Assembly (NCBI RefSeq): GCF_963082655.1
Contig: NC_081554.1
Coordinates: 98,008,232 to 98,072,231, forward strand
Source: Stomoxys calcitrans
Taxonomy: Eukaryota > Arthropoda > Insecta > Diptera > Muscidae
Direction: 5' to 3'
DNA length: 64,000 nt
Shown here: one piece after another, positions 33,783-43,920 of the stretch
How positions within the stretch are numbered: position 1 is the stretch's first letter
How the letters are laid out: every line of letters starts with the position of its first letter
Notes under the pieces: model-generated
Database searches by the model: none
Told to the model about the DNA's origin: nothing
What the model saw: only the letters and a program-made list of their open reading frames with translations
Made by a program: the position numbers and the translations under genes

Positions 33783-34034
33783 TTATTCCCCAAATATCTC
33801 TGCCAAATATAGGGTATATAGAACTACTATACATACCAACCATATGATTGATTTCTCGATTTGAAAGATTTGAGATTTATATAACTCCTGCTGCAATAAG
33901 GTCAACATGCCACTAATATTCATCCTCACAAATGACAATGTGGATATTTAACTTCCTTGAGTGTTCGATGATTTTACGTACATGTGGCTCTAAGCCTTGT
34001 GTAACAAGTAAATGACTGCTAACAGTGACATCAA
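33783..34034. other. Short interval, nothing recognised
   Basis: AT-rich; no feature seen. Confidence 0.5.
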
Positions 34035-34649
34035 ACAATTAAAAGCGTGCTAAATTCGGCCGGCCCGAATCTTGGGAACAAACCACCATGGATTCTGCTA
34101 AAATATGGGAGCCATATCTGATTATAGACCGATTTGGACCGTACTTGGCAAAGTTGTTGAGAGTTTTTGACCAATTTGGACCGTACTTGGCACAGTTATT
34201 GAAAATTGTAATAGAACACAATGTGCCAAATCGGACAAAAATTGCGGCTTCCAGGGGCTCAAGAAGTCGAATCGGGAGATCGGTTTGTATGGCAGCTATA
34301 TCAGGTTATACACCAATTCAGGATGAAAATTGAGGCTTCCAGAGGCTCAAGAAGATAAATCGTGACATCGGTTTATATGGGAGCTACATCCAAATCTGAA
34401 CCGATATGGCCCATTTGCGACCCCCAACGACTTACATCAATATTAGGTTTCTGTGCAAAAATGTAAGCGGCTAGCTTTATGCGTTCGACCGCTATCGTGA
34501 TATCGACAGACGGACTGACGGACATGTCTAGTTCGACTCAGAATGTCGAGACCATCAAGAATATATATACTTTATGGGGTCGTAGATCAATATTTCGAGG
34601 TGTTACAAACCTAATCTATCCGCACTACCATCCTATGGTAGTAGGGATA
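34035..34649 (-). mobile_element. DINE-like family A variant, diverged
   Basis: Tail ACAATTAAAAGCGTGC at 34035 with TTCGGCCGGCCCGAAT, three array units with the GGGAGCCATATCTG variant, a short CAGACGGACTGACGGACATG tract, core and a damaged head ending GGTAGTAGGGATA. Confidence 0.65.
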
Positions 34650-37085
34650 GGTTAGGTTAGGTTGAAAAGAGGGTGCAGATATTAATCCTCCCCATGCCAC
34701 TATGGACATACACCTAAGCCAGTAATCGGCTTGTTTTGCGTTTTAAAAAAAACTATAAAGTAACCTCTAAAAAGAAAATTAAATTAGGAATTCCGTGCTA
34801 CTTACAAAATCCATAATTGTTTTCAAAACCACTCGCTTAAGTTGGTTCATGTCTGATATTGTGTCTCCACCTATCTATGTGCCGGTATCTGTTGGACGCG
34901 AAAGCCGGGCATTGACAAAGGAAATGCTCAAACGTCTCATCATCTTCGCCACATGCCCTAAACATGCTATCACTTGCCGCACCGATTTTACATAAGTGAG
35001 TCCTATGTGTCCCGTTTTGTTACCAATAGCTATACTGACATCCTACTTGTTTTCTTTCAGTAATAGCGTCGTCTTCTCATGATCAGGATCCCCCATAGAA
35101 TTTTCTCTGTCCTACAGACCGTTTTGCCCTTCCACAATGTTGCATGCGCATTCTTCGCCCACTCCCTTAACTCGAATTTCGACGACCCGCAAGGCTTCAG
35201 GTTAACCATGTTTATTGGCAGCAGTCCTCTTGCCTTCACCGCCAAATCGTCTGCCCCTTCATTTCCACTTACTCCGTTATGGGCCAGCACCCAAACGATG
35301 CTGATTTTGTCATCCTCATAGAAGGCGTTTATCTCCTTCTTACACTACAACACTGTTCGCGACCTTTCTGGTTGTTATTACCCTTATGGCAATTTTACTG
35401 TCGGTAAACATTTTCACACTCAACGTCCTCGCGTTAGCACCACCCCACTTCACGCCTGCAGGACCGTATTATGGTCAGGCAGTCTAACACAGATCTCAGT
35501 CCCTGGGTTCTCAATGTAAACCCCCAGGTCCACTCTGTCCTCTAGCATTGATCCATCCGTGTAACATGATCTTCCAGATGCCTCTGGCAGCAGTGCCTCG
35601 CACTCGACTTCAGGGTTCATCTGAGGTATCCGATCGGAAACCTCTTCCCTTCCTTCCAGATTTCCTATCGTCGCCTCGATTATACCTCGATGCTATGAGC
35701 TGCTCCCATCCTCAATCCATTTTCCCTTCGCCGTAAGTCTCATAGCCGCAGAGGCTGCCTCACATGCATACTCCCTTAGAAGTATAATAACATCGTCTGC
35801 ATGGCAGAAGGGTTCAAAACCCTCCTTAGTCAACATCCGTAAAAGGTCATTTACGGTGGTCACCCATAGGAGTGGTGATAAAATGCCCCCTTGTGGCGTG
35901 CCTTGTGCCACTTTCTCCCTTATATTTATGCCATGGGACACACAATTTATCCACCTGTTCCTTAGCATATAGTTTATCCAGTCCCTAAGGACCGGGTCCA
36001 CATGGTACTGGTTTAAGGATTGGATCTGTGTGCCGGTCCGCACATTGTTAAAAGCCCCCTCGTTGTCAATGCATACCTCTAGTGTGTAAGTTTTGGCATC
36101 GATGGATTCTTCTATTTTATGCACAACCTCGTGCAGGGCAGTCTCCACTGACCCTCCCTTGACATAGGCATGCTGTTTGTATTTGAGCAGTTCGCTGGAT
36201 GTCATACTCTTTATCATGGTGTCCACAATACGTTTCATGGTTTTGAGTAGAAAGGACGTAAGGCTTATGGGTCTGTAGGCCTTTGATGTCGCATAACTTG
36301 CTTTGCCGGGCTTGGGTATAAACACCACCCTTGCCTCCTTGGCGGCGTCATTAACGCTATCGACCTTTTCGCAGAAAAGCTTCCAGGAGGCACGTTTTGC
36401 TGCTCTGGTAATCTTATTGTATTCCTTGAGCCATGTGTAATACACATCCCAATGAACTTCCGTTTTTTTTATGACGTGCTCTGTTAAATAGTCTGCGGAC
36501 CTTTTTCCCAATATTTCGAATCTCCCCGGTCATCCAGGGTTTTTCTTGGGCTAATTCCTTTCCCGAAGAGGACAACTATCTTCGAAGGATCCCGCCAGTG
36601 CAGTCGTAATCCTGTTGACATTCTCGTCAATCTCTTCTATGCTTGGACAATCTAAATTATGTTGCCCAAGTCTTCTTCTGAGTACCTTTCCGAATTTTGT
36701 CCAGTTGGTTTTCAACTTATTCCGGAAGCTTATCGGATTCGACGCTGACTTAGATGTGCATCTCCGACGTGGGTGACGGTGTAGGAGAGTCGAAAGGCAG
36801 ATAAAGTAATGCCAGGTATGCTCCACCGTCTCCCTGTCTCACCACTGTTGCATCCGACGTTGACAACTCCGGGGAAAATATATAATTCAAATTTTTATGA
36901 TAAATAACGCAGGTCCTCGGCCGAGTACCAGTGTTAGCATAGAATAATTGGTAGTTGATATGGTTCAGTCCAGAAACTTTGTTCCGGGTCGTCCATGGCT
37001 ACTGAATTAAGGCAATATGAATCTTGCCCCTGCTGATTTTCTCCCTTAGAGCGTGTGTAGCTGTCTCGCTCCTTACTTACTTTAA
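34650..37085 (-). pseudogene. Non-LTR retrotransposon N2, long degraded copy
   Basis: From right to left the minus strand encodes an APE-like endonuclease part (ALREKISRGKIHIALIQ, then a stop and PWTTRNKVSG, 37070-36890), a linker (36826-36551), and a reverse transcriptase (36511-35693) with VVFIPKPGK, YRPISLTSFLLKTM, QHAYVKGGSVETALHEVV, GTPQGGILSPLLW and CHADDVIILL, where the usual YADD has His for Tyr. RNase H pieces (RSCYTDGSMLE, HNGVSGNEGADDLAVKARG) and the Cys/His C-terminal segment follow. Two internal deletions are visible: one before EARVVFIPKPGK and one after the RT active site, which removed the thumb. The 3' end carries AACCTAACCTAACC. Not functional. Confidence 0.8.
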
Positions 37086-37089
37086 TTGG

Positions 37090-37368
37090 CTACGACAGAA
37101 TATTTGTTCCACTAGCCGAACGTAGAATAGCGTTCCAAGCGCCTCGATCTTCTGCGCTCATTCTAAAATCTCTGAACCAAGTTTTGAGGTGTCTCCCACA
37201 ACTTGATCTTTCCATTGGGCTTTTGGTCTTCCCGGTTTGCGTGTACCACCGTGTTTGCCTTCAAAAGACTTCTTTGCTGGAGCTTCTTCATCCATTCTGC
37301 AGTCTCGCTCCGGTGGAGTTTTATCTGGATTACCTCAATCATTGGTCCTCCAGTAAATGTGCATCTTT
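37090..37368 (-). pseudogene. RTE-like retrotransposon fragment
   Basis: Complement of the same region as 17750-17885 (for example CCAAGCGCCTCGATCTTCTG and GCGTGTACCACCGTGTTTGC). It lies between N2 and the repeat-protein gene and seems to have cut the latter at its downstream side. Confidence 0.55.
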
Positions 37369-37389
37369 TTAGTAGGTGATGATATCATC

Positions 37390-37950
37390 GTTTGCTCCTT
37401 GTTCTTTAGACTGCATTGACTTTCCTGTCACTGCACTGCCTGATTTAGGTTATTTGCCTAGTCTAGCCTTCCGACTTTTTATAAAGTCGGTAATGGTTCC
37501 ATTGTAGGGTCCCTGTTCGTTAAGCTTTATTGGGTTCCCTGTTCTACCTGGTGTTTCAATACTAGGATCTTTGCCTATCTAAGCCTTCCAAATCTTAAAT
37601 AAATGGGCTTCTTGGGAGTAGGTGATGGTACCATCATCGTCGCCCTGTTCGTTGGTTTGCATTGAGTCTCCTGTCGCTGCGCTGCCTAATATTTCAGTAT
37701 TAGGAACTTTACCTATCCTAGAATTCCGAATCTTTAAGTCGGTGATGGGTCCGTCGTCGGGTTCCTGTTTGTTAGGCTGTGTTGTGTCTCTCGCCACTGC
37801 ATTGCCTGATATTTTAGTATTAGGATCATTGCTTCTACTAGTCTTTCCAATATTGAGAGATGCCGTGATTGTCTCGTTGTCGGCCCCCTGTTTGTTGGGC
37901 TGGTGGGGATAAAAATTGCTCAAAAACCGAAATAAAAATTTTAAAATCAT
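37390..37950 (-). pseudogene. Unknown short-repeat protein gene, broken
   Basis: The ATG at 37950 has a good fly context (CACAAAATG). Residues 1-16 (MILKFLFRFLSNFYPH) look like a signal or membrane-anchor segment. Then about five copies of a 40-41 residue unit follow: QPNKQGADNETIT, QPNKQEPDDGPIT and QTNEQGDDDGTIT start units one to three. The unit's second half reads PNTEILGSAATGD in the best copy. A TAG stop lies in unit three at 37579-37581, so the open product is 123 residues. Units four and five continue in the same frame (LNEQGPYNGTITDF, QSKEQGANDDIITY) but hold further stops. The region beyond 37390 is replaced by an RTE-like fragment. Hydrophilic, Asn/Asp/Thr-rich; family not recognised. 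Secretion is inference. Confidence 0.5.
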
Positions 37951-38743
37951 TTTGTGCGTGAGGATTTTTTTTTAATCGAATCACCTTAAATGTAAGATTT
38001 TATCTAATCTTAAATAAAAATTTATCAAAATATGATATAGTGATATGAGGTTGTAAAAAAGTCTTCACCCTAATATACACTTAGAAAAATGCAAATCGTA
38101 ACTATGAGTTAAGCTTGTTCGTGATATTTATACACAGTTTGTTAAATTTCTTAACGAGTTGGAAAATTAGCTTAGAGTATGGTTAAATAAGCTTACAATT
38201 CGGGTGGAGTTTTCCAGAAACGGTTATTTTCGAAATAAGCGAGAACTTTACTAAGCATGGGTAACGGTCGATGGCGATGCCTTTTCTTAAATTTATTACT
38301 CAATTAACTACTAAAGGAAATTTGAATTTTTAGTTCAATATGACTAAAAAGTTCATTTTAACTTCCATTGCTTGAGTTCTTAAATATATGCTCGAAACTA
38401 AGAACAATTTAATGAACTTAGTTCCAAAGGTGAAATTACATACTATGCGCACTCATTGAAATGCAACTCTGCAAACAAATAAAACAAAAGCGAAGCGTAA
38501 AATTTAAAGAATTTTCAACTTTGACAATTGAACTCGAGCGTCATTCAGTGATGCCATATGATAAGTAGTGTTTTTAGGCGTCAAAGTTCAAATTTTGCGC
38601 TTTGCTTTTGTGGGATTTGTTTACAGAGTTGCATGTTTTATGCGTTTTGACATTGTGTCGAAAACAAGAACATGTCAAACGTAAACATCTTCGATGAAAA
38701 AGAATTAGGAAATGTTTTGCTTGTGTATTGTTAGCAAATATTA
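37951..38743. other. AT-rich interval upstream of the repeat-protein gene
   Basis: Apart from the fold-back at 38461-38634 nothing is recognised. The first 100 bases may hold the promoter of the minus-strand repeat-protein gene, but no TATA box or initiator is convincing. Confidence 0.4.
38461..38634. repeat. Imperfect inverted repeat (fold-back), possible MITE
   Basis: The left arm (38461-38525: ATGCAACTCTGCAAACAAAT ... CAACTTTGAC) is the complement of the right arm (38580-38634: GTCAAAGTTC ... ACAGAGTTGCAT) with scattered differences and one 10-base extra in the left arm. The loop is about 54 bp. No flanking duplication is clear. Confidence 0.6.
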
Positions 38744-39213
38744 ACATGTAAGAGCGTGTTAAGTTCGGGCGGGCCGATTCTTATATACCCTTCACCATGG
38801 ATCGCATTTGTCGAGTTCAATGCACAGTATCTCTTTTTAGGCAAACAAAGAATATCGAATACGAACTGTTGTGCTATTGCAGCTACATCAAGTTATAGTT
38901 CAATTCGAACCATAAATGAATGCTGAACATTGTAGAAGTCATTGTGTAATATTTCAGTTCATTCGGATAAGAATTGCGCTTTGTAGGGGCTCAAGAAGCA
39001 AAATCGGGAGATCAGTTTATATGGCTTTACTCCTTCGAAAGTAAGCGTGCTTTCAACAGACAGACGGACGGACGGACGGACATGCCTAGATCGACTTAAA
39101 ATGATATGACGATCAAGAATATATGTACTCTATGGGGTCTCAGACGCATATTTCGAGGTGCTACAAACACAATGACGAAATTAGTATACCCCCATCCTAT
39201 GGTGGAGGGTATA
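38744..39213 (-). mobile_element. DINE-like family A, short internally deleted copy
   Basis: Tail ACATGTAAGAGCGTGTTAAG at 38744, one and a half array units, then a jump to the GCGTGCTTTCAACAGACAGA tract, core and head ending GGTGGAGGGTATA at 39213. At 470 bp it is one of the shortest copies that keeps both ends. Confidence 0.75.
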
Positions 39214-39469
39214 AAAAGGGAAAATAGAGTCAGATTAAACAGAAGTTTATTGGTTCAACTCTCAACTTCTTCAAAACGTAAAGTCTTATTTAATTGCAAT
39301 GTTTCATATAAAATTTTTCTTCTTCAATATAACTGAGCGATTGAACAATTTTGCGAAATGCCGAGGTGACCAACTTTAGAGTCCTGTCAAGTGGCTTCCG
39401 GACCACTTAGCGCCTTGAAATTTTGCATAGATTAGACCTCAGCGTTAGCCATTTTAAAGCTCGAGGAGT

Positions 39470-40797
39470 TATCTTTATCAGTTTTTAAATGACATTTTAG
39501 TTAAGTCGATCTATTTATGCCCGTGTGTCCATCCGTCAGGATAAAGCTAGGAGCCTGAAATTTTGCCTCAGTATTGAGTTTCCAATAAGGACTTGACAAC
39601 TTTTTATTAAAATAAAATGCAAACCATTTGAGATATTTCAAAAACTTTATTAACGACTTCAATCATGTGGCCACCCAGGGCAAGTTTGCATCTTTCAATA
39701 CGTTGGATCCAATTTTCTATGACTAGGTCTCACATTTCTGCCGAAACGGACCTTATTTCGGGTTCAATGTTGGCTCTGAACACTTCAAACGTCATCTGCT
39801 TGTTGGCATAGATCAATGACTTGACATAGACCCAACGAAAATAGTATACAAGAATCAAATCGCATGAACGAGACGGCCTATCGACTGGGCCATTTCCTGA
39901 GTTAACACTCTCATCAAACTTACTCCTCAATCAATCGATTGTAACGTGCTAATGGCACCGTCCTGTTGTCTAGGTCCATATCATCCAATTCAGGACAAAA
40001 ATAATCATTGAACATGGTGCGATTACGTTGACCATTCAAGGTAATGAGATGATTGGCATCGTCGACGAAGAAGTATGGCCCAATGTCGCCGGTGGCTTGC
40101 AAACCTCACCAAACGGTTATTTTTTGTGGATGAAGTGATAATTCATGAAGCACATATGGACTTTAACCTGACCAATAACTCATATTTGCCTAAATAGCGG
40201 TCACCGATGAATTTCGGGTGTAAATTTTTATGATTTGCAGACGTTGTTCGTTCGTGTACTTTACCATGTTTGAGTTTCTGAAGAAATTGTGCAGTTTACG
40301 GAATAAGTTGACAGTGATAGTTCGATGATTAGCGTAAGAGTGCGTTCACAAATTAAATTGAGGACTGTCAAGTACCTAATGGAAAACCCTTTACTTCTAA
40401 TAAATGTAGGTCTGTTGGAATTAAAAATGGATCAAATCGGTCTAGCTCTCGTATAGGCCGATCTGCCGATTTTTCTTTTTAATCCTCTAGAGATCTCTAT
40501 TCCTATCCGATTTGGAATTTCACACGATGACATTTTCTATGATCTGCAATAAATGTTCCAAGTATGGTCGCAATCATCCCAAAATCTCATATGGCTCCCA
40601 TATAACTTGTGATATGACCTCCACTATATGTGTGTGGAAATTGGTCTATGATCTGGTGTAGGTCCCATATAAACCGATCTGTCGATTAGATATTTTGAAC
40701 ACATATACAAAGCAATATTTATCCCAAACATATAAAAAAAACCATGGGAAAGGTATATAAGATTCGATCCAGCCGAACTTAACACGTTTTTACTTGT
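39470..40797 (+). mobile_element. DINE-like family A, old copy split by a DDE transposon
   Basis: The left part (39480-39580) has the degenerate core and minisatellite (TCGATCTATTTATGCCCGTG) and the array start. The right part (40396-40797) resumes AATAAATGTAGGTCTGTTGG and ends with the tail CAGCCGAACTTAACACG and ACTTGT at 40797. The break is the transposon at 39580-40395. Confidence 0.55.
39580..40395 (-). pseudogene. Tc1/mariner-like DDE transposon remnant
   Basis: The minus strand encodes parts of a transposase: MVKYTNEQRLQIIKIYTRNS near 40262, then NMSYWSG and HPQKITVW, GPYFFVDDANHLITLNGQRN, FCPELDDMDLD and, nearer the end, FDESVNSGNGPVDRPSRSCD and YVKSLIYANKQMT. This order matches the mariner-related transposases with an N-terminal 'TNEQRLQII' helix-turn-helix. 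Two large internal deletions and several stops are present. The short ends GGACTTGACA (39589) and its complement near 40370 may be terminal repeats. Confidence 0.6.
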
Positions 40798-41779
40798 TTA
40801 TGCTAGCATAGTTTTGATCTAATTTTTACTTCGGAAAGGGTCATATTAGATAGACCAAACTCTGTTCAAATTATTTATTGAAATATTCTCAGGCGTATTT
40901 GCATAGAAATCCACAGTATAAGGGTTGCTCAGTCCCATCAACCTATCTCAAGTAACCATGAGAGCTTAATAATAACAGCCCAGTAATAATATCTGTCCAA
41001 TGGGTACTTCAACAACAACCATAGAACGACCGTCCAGCCCTTATGAGATATGAGAGTCCGTGTTGTCATCGCCACTGCATCGCCGTCACATGTGGTTTGG
41101 CTCGAATCTAGTATACCAAAGACAATCACAAACACTCGAAACGCATTATTTGCCTTTTTTAATCATAAAGTAAATCGCTTTGTATCATGGCCATCATCAT
41201 TAACGACATCAATATTATCATTTCGCTGGATTAGACCTGGTAGGGTGGTCGCTTGGTGTACTTGAACAAAAAGGATCCACTCTGCAGGGTGGTTGGTCTT
41301 TGCAGTGATGCCTGTCGCTCGTTGGTCGCATCATGGGCAACTGTGAGGACACACCGTTGGCGAGCCACTTATCCGTATGTTGTGGGACGGTTATATTGTA
41401 TAGAATATGCCAAGCTGGAGAAAACTTGAAATAATTTCAATTTAAATCGAAAAATTGGATTTTGACTACACCATTGGGGAAGGCAACAAAAGAGATTCGT
41501 CATGGACCTATATTTCCATTGCAAGCAGATAAAGAGATTTTGATGATAATTGGATATTTGCGACAAAGGAAAATTGGATGGGATCAAACTGGAAAATCTA
41601 GTGAATAGAAAAAAGTTTAAAGGCTTTACATGGGAATAAAATGTTTTGAAATTTTCGTTTCGGCTTTGATTACACGAAAACAGCCGTGATTTCAAGCAAT
41701 CTTTTAATATTATCATTGATTTTAATGCGTTTAAAGACATTTTTGATGATGTTACACAAATAGATGTTCCAAGTTTGGT
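40798..41779. other. Non-repeat interval, no gene recognised
   Basis: The middle (40940-41350) is GC-richer and has frames on both strands (41050-41265 plus, 41135-40938 minus) and on the minus strand at 41788-41369 (139 codons). None resembles a known family. It may hold decayed host exons. Confidence 0.3.
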
Positions 41780-41910
41780 CGCAATCATCCCAAAATCTCA
41801 TATAGCTCCCAAATAAACCAATCTCCCGAATATACTTCTTGAGCCTTCATAGCGCGTTATTTTTATCCAATTCAGCTGAAATTTTGTAAAATGATTTCCC
41901 ATATTTTCCA
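41780..41910 (+). mobile_element. DINE-like family A array fragment
   Basis: ATCTCATATAGCTCCCAAAT, ACTTCTTGAGCCTTCATAGC and TCCAATTCAGCTGAAATTTT form about one unit. No ends. Confidence 0.5.
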
Positions 41911-42057
41911 GTTTTGCTTCGTAAGCCCCTAGATTTTTTTTTCGATATTTTGTTGGAAGAGATGGTTTTAATTTGTGGAATATTAGTGTAGCCTCTATCT
42001 GATCCATTCATTGGTACACATTTCGTAATTTAGCTGAGCTCGCTCGCTCGCATTTGT

Positions 42058-42505
42058 TATACCCTCCACCATAGGTTAAGGGTATACGAATTTCGTCATT
42101 CTGTTTGTAACTCCTCGAAATATTCGTCTCAGACCCCATAAAGTATACATATTCTTGCTCTTTTTATGACGATCTAGCCATGTCCGTCCGCCCGTCTGTC
42201 TGTCGAAAAAACGCTAATTTTCGAAGAAATAAAGCTAGCCGCTTGAAATTTTGCACAAATACTTTTTATTAGTGTAGGTCGGTTGGAATTGTAAATGGGC
42301 CAAATCGGTCCATGCTGCCATATAAACCGATTTGCCATATAAACCGATGATGATGGCCATAGCTGCCATATAAACCGATCTTGGATCTTGACTTCTTGAG
42401 CCAATTGCGCCCTATTTTAGTCCGATTTGACTGAACGTGGTGTTTTGGTATCACTTCAAACACAATGACGAAATAAGTATAACCCTATCCTATGATGGTG
42501 GATAA
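42058..42505. mobile_element. DINE-like family A composite with two heads
   Basis: The left end is a normal '+' head (TATACCCTCCACCATAGG at 42058, core, GTCCGTCCGCCCGTCTGTC, array start). At about 42457 the sequence switches to the inverted head (ACAATGACGAAATAAGTATA ... GATGGTGGATA). Both outer ends are therefore the same terminus in inverted order, and the tail palindrome is absent. Confidence 0.65.
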
Positions 42506-42854
42506 ATAGTAGTCTTACTGCCATAAATGAATTTCTTTAATACAAAAACAAAAGAAACAGTTTGCAAAAATCTCGCTCCTAAGGATTTTTTGATTTTTTT
42601 TTTTGAGTTTCTGATGCATAAAAAATTGCTGACTTTCTACTGGATAATTTTCCCCCAAAAACATGACCTTATTTGGCGGAAAAAAATATGTAAACTAGTT
42701 TCATTGGTTCTCTTTACACCAAGTCAATCTGCATTGGGATGCCTCCATCCTAACTCGAGCTAGAGTTTTTTTTTTTAAAACATCTCAATTATTGGGTATT
42801 TTTCTATCCAATCGGCGATTATGGGTTAATTTCTTATTGAAAAAACTTTCTGCG

Positions 42855-43165
42855 TTAACGAGAGTTAGAAATCTTATTGACCCCTGTTTCAAAACAAAAA
42901 GGTGCTCTACACCGCACTACATAAACGTTGGATATTTAGGGCACCTACATCAATTTGACAAATGTGTTGATGAAGATGCATTTCGTATCAGAAATCGCGA
43001 TCCACCATGCCAGTCAAAGTGTTTTAAATAACATCACACACTTACCTAACTTTAATTATTTCTTTGCTATCCTATTCTTTTAATAGAAAGCATTGAATAT
43101 GATCCCGAGCTAGAATATGTTCGACAAATCAACAAAATATTTAAAAGAGCAAAGTAAAAGATCGT
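42855..43165 (+). pseudogene. Unknown host-like gene fragment, copy 1
   Basis: The open frame reads NLIDPCFKTKRCSTPHY, then LHQFDKCVDEDAFRIRN and RDPPCQSKCFK. A short AT-rich gap with intron-like features follows (CCTAAC branch-like motif, pyrimidine tract, TTTTAATAG at 43086), and then a second open segment SIEYDPELEYVRQINKIF with KRAK and a stop. The six Cys of the first part suggest an extracellular or metal-binding protein. I do not recognise the family. A usable donor in the right phase is not visible, so this copy is probably broken. A diverged second copy lies about 515 bp downstream. Confidence 0.45.
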
Positions 43166-43369
43166 AAATAAACCAAACGAATCGGCATGTCGCTGTGCTG
43201 TAGGTCAATGGGGTGTGCACTTGCAGTGATATTCGACCAATGTTCAAGTGCACAACAAAAAGAGTTTGGCAATGTTGATGTGTTTGTTGTTCTAATCATT
43301 GATGATTAGTTTGTATCGGAATAGTGTAAAGCAAGGCTTTCTTCTCTCTTACTGGGCTAAGGAGAGATA

Positions 43370-43680
43370 GAGGACTTATTGAGACCTGCTTTAAAACAAA
43401 AGCGTGGTCTACACCGCACTCAATAGTCGTTGGGTATGTAGAGCGCTTTAGTCAATTTGACAAAGGTGTTGATGACGATAAATGACGTATCAGAAATCAC
43501 GATCCACCATGCCTTTTAAAGTGTTTTGAACAACAGAAACCACTTGCCTAACATTTATAAGTTATTTACGTTGCTATTCTTTCATTGAAAAGAAAGCATT
43601 GGATATGATCTCGAGCTAGAATATGTTACAAAAACCATGAAAAGTTTTCAAAGATCAATATAAAAGATTTCAAACAGATA
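43370..43680 (+). pseudogene. Unknown host-like gene fragment, copy 2
   Basis: A tandem paralogue of the 42855-43165 segment. It reads LIETCFKTKAWSTPHS, FSQFDKGVDDDK, a stop, then RIRNHDPPCLLKCFE, a similar intron-like gap, and SIGYDLELEYVTKTMKSF. Three of the Cys of copy 1 are lost and there is an in-frame stop. The spacing between the two segments is the same as in copy 1, so the unit was duplicated as genomic DNA and not through a spliced RNA. Confidence 0.45.
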
Positions 43681-43799
43681 AAAACATATATATGAATTGA
43701 ATCGAAAGACGATTTTTTATTTCATAAAAACCCCCTGAGTCATCAATGTTTGAAAATCGGATGGGATCCACTCTGGTGAGTCTTGGGGTGCGAAGGTAA

Positions 43800-43920
43800 A
43801 GGCGACCAAGAAGTGATCTTCCTTCTCCTGTTCCTGTAGTATCACAATGGACAAAAAGACTAAGTAAGTCTAATTCCAGACTGCCACTTGAACCAAATCG
43901 TACTTAACCAAACGTACTAT
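43800..43920 (+). mobile_element. N1 retrotransposon 3' untranslated fragment
   Basis: TCCTTCTCCTGTTCCTGTAG, then ATCACAATGGACAAAAAG matches the complement of 49015-49060 next to the N1 stop. About 120 bp, no coding sequence. Confidence 0.5.

Noticed and set aside
34648..34672. GGTTAGGTTAGGTT, like the insect telomere repeat TTAGG
   Set aside because: It is the 3' terminus of the N2 retrotransposon (CCTAACCTAACC on its own strand). Similar ends occur at 28130 and 48995. Flies do not use TTAGG telomeres.
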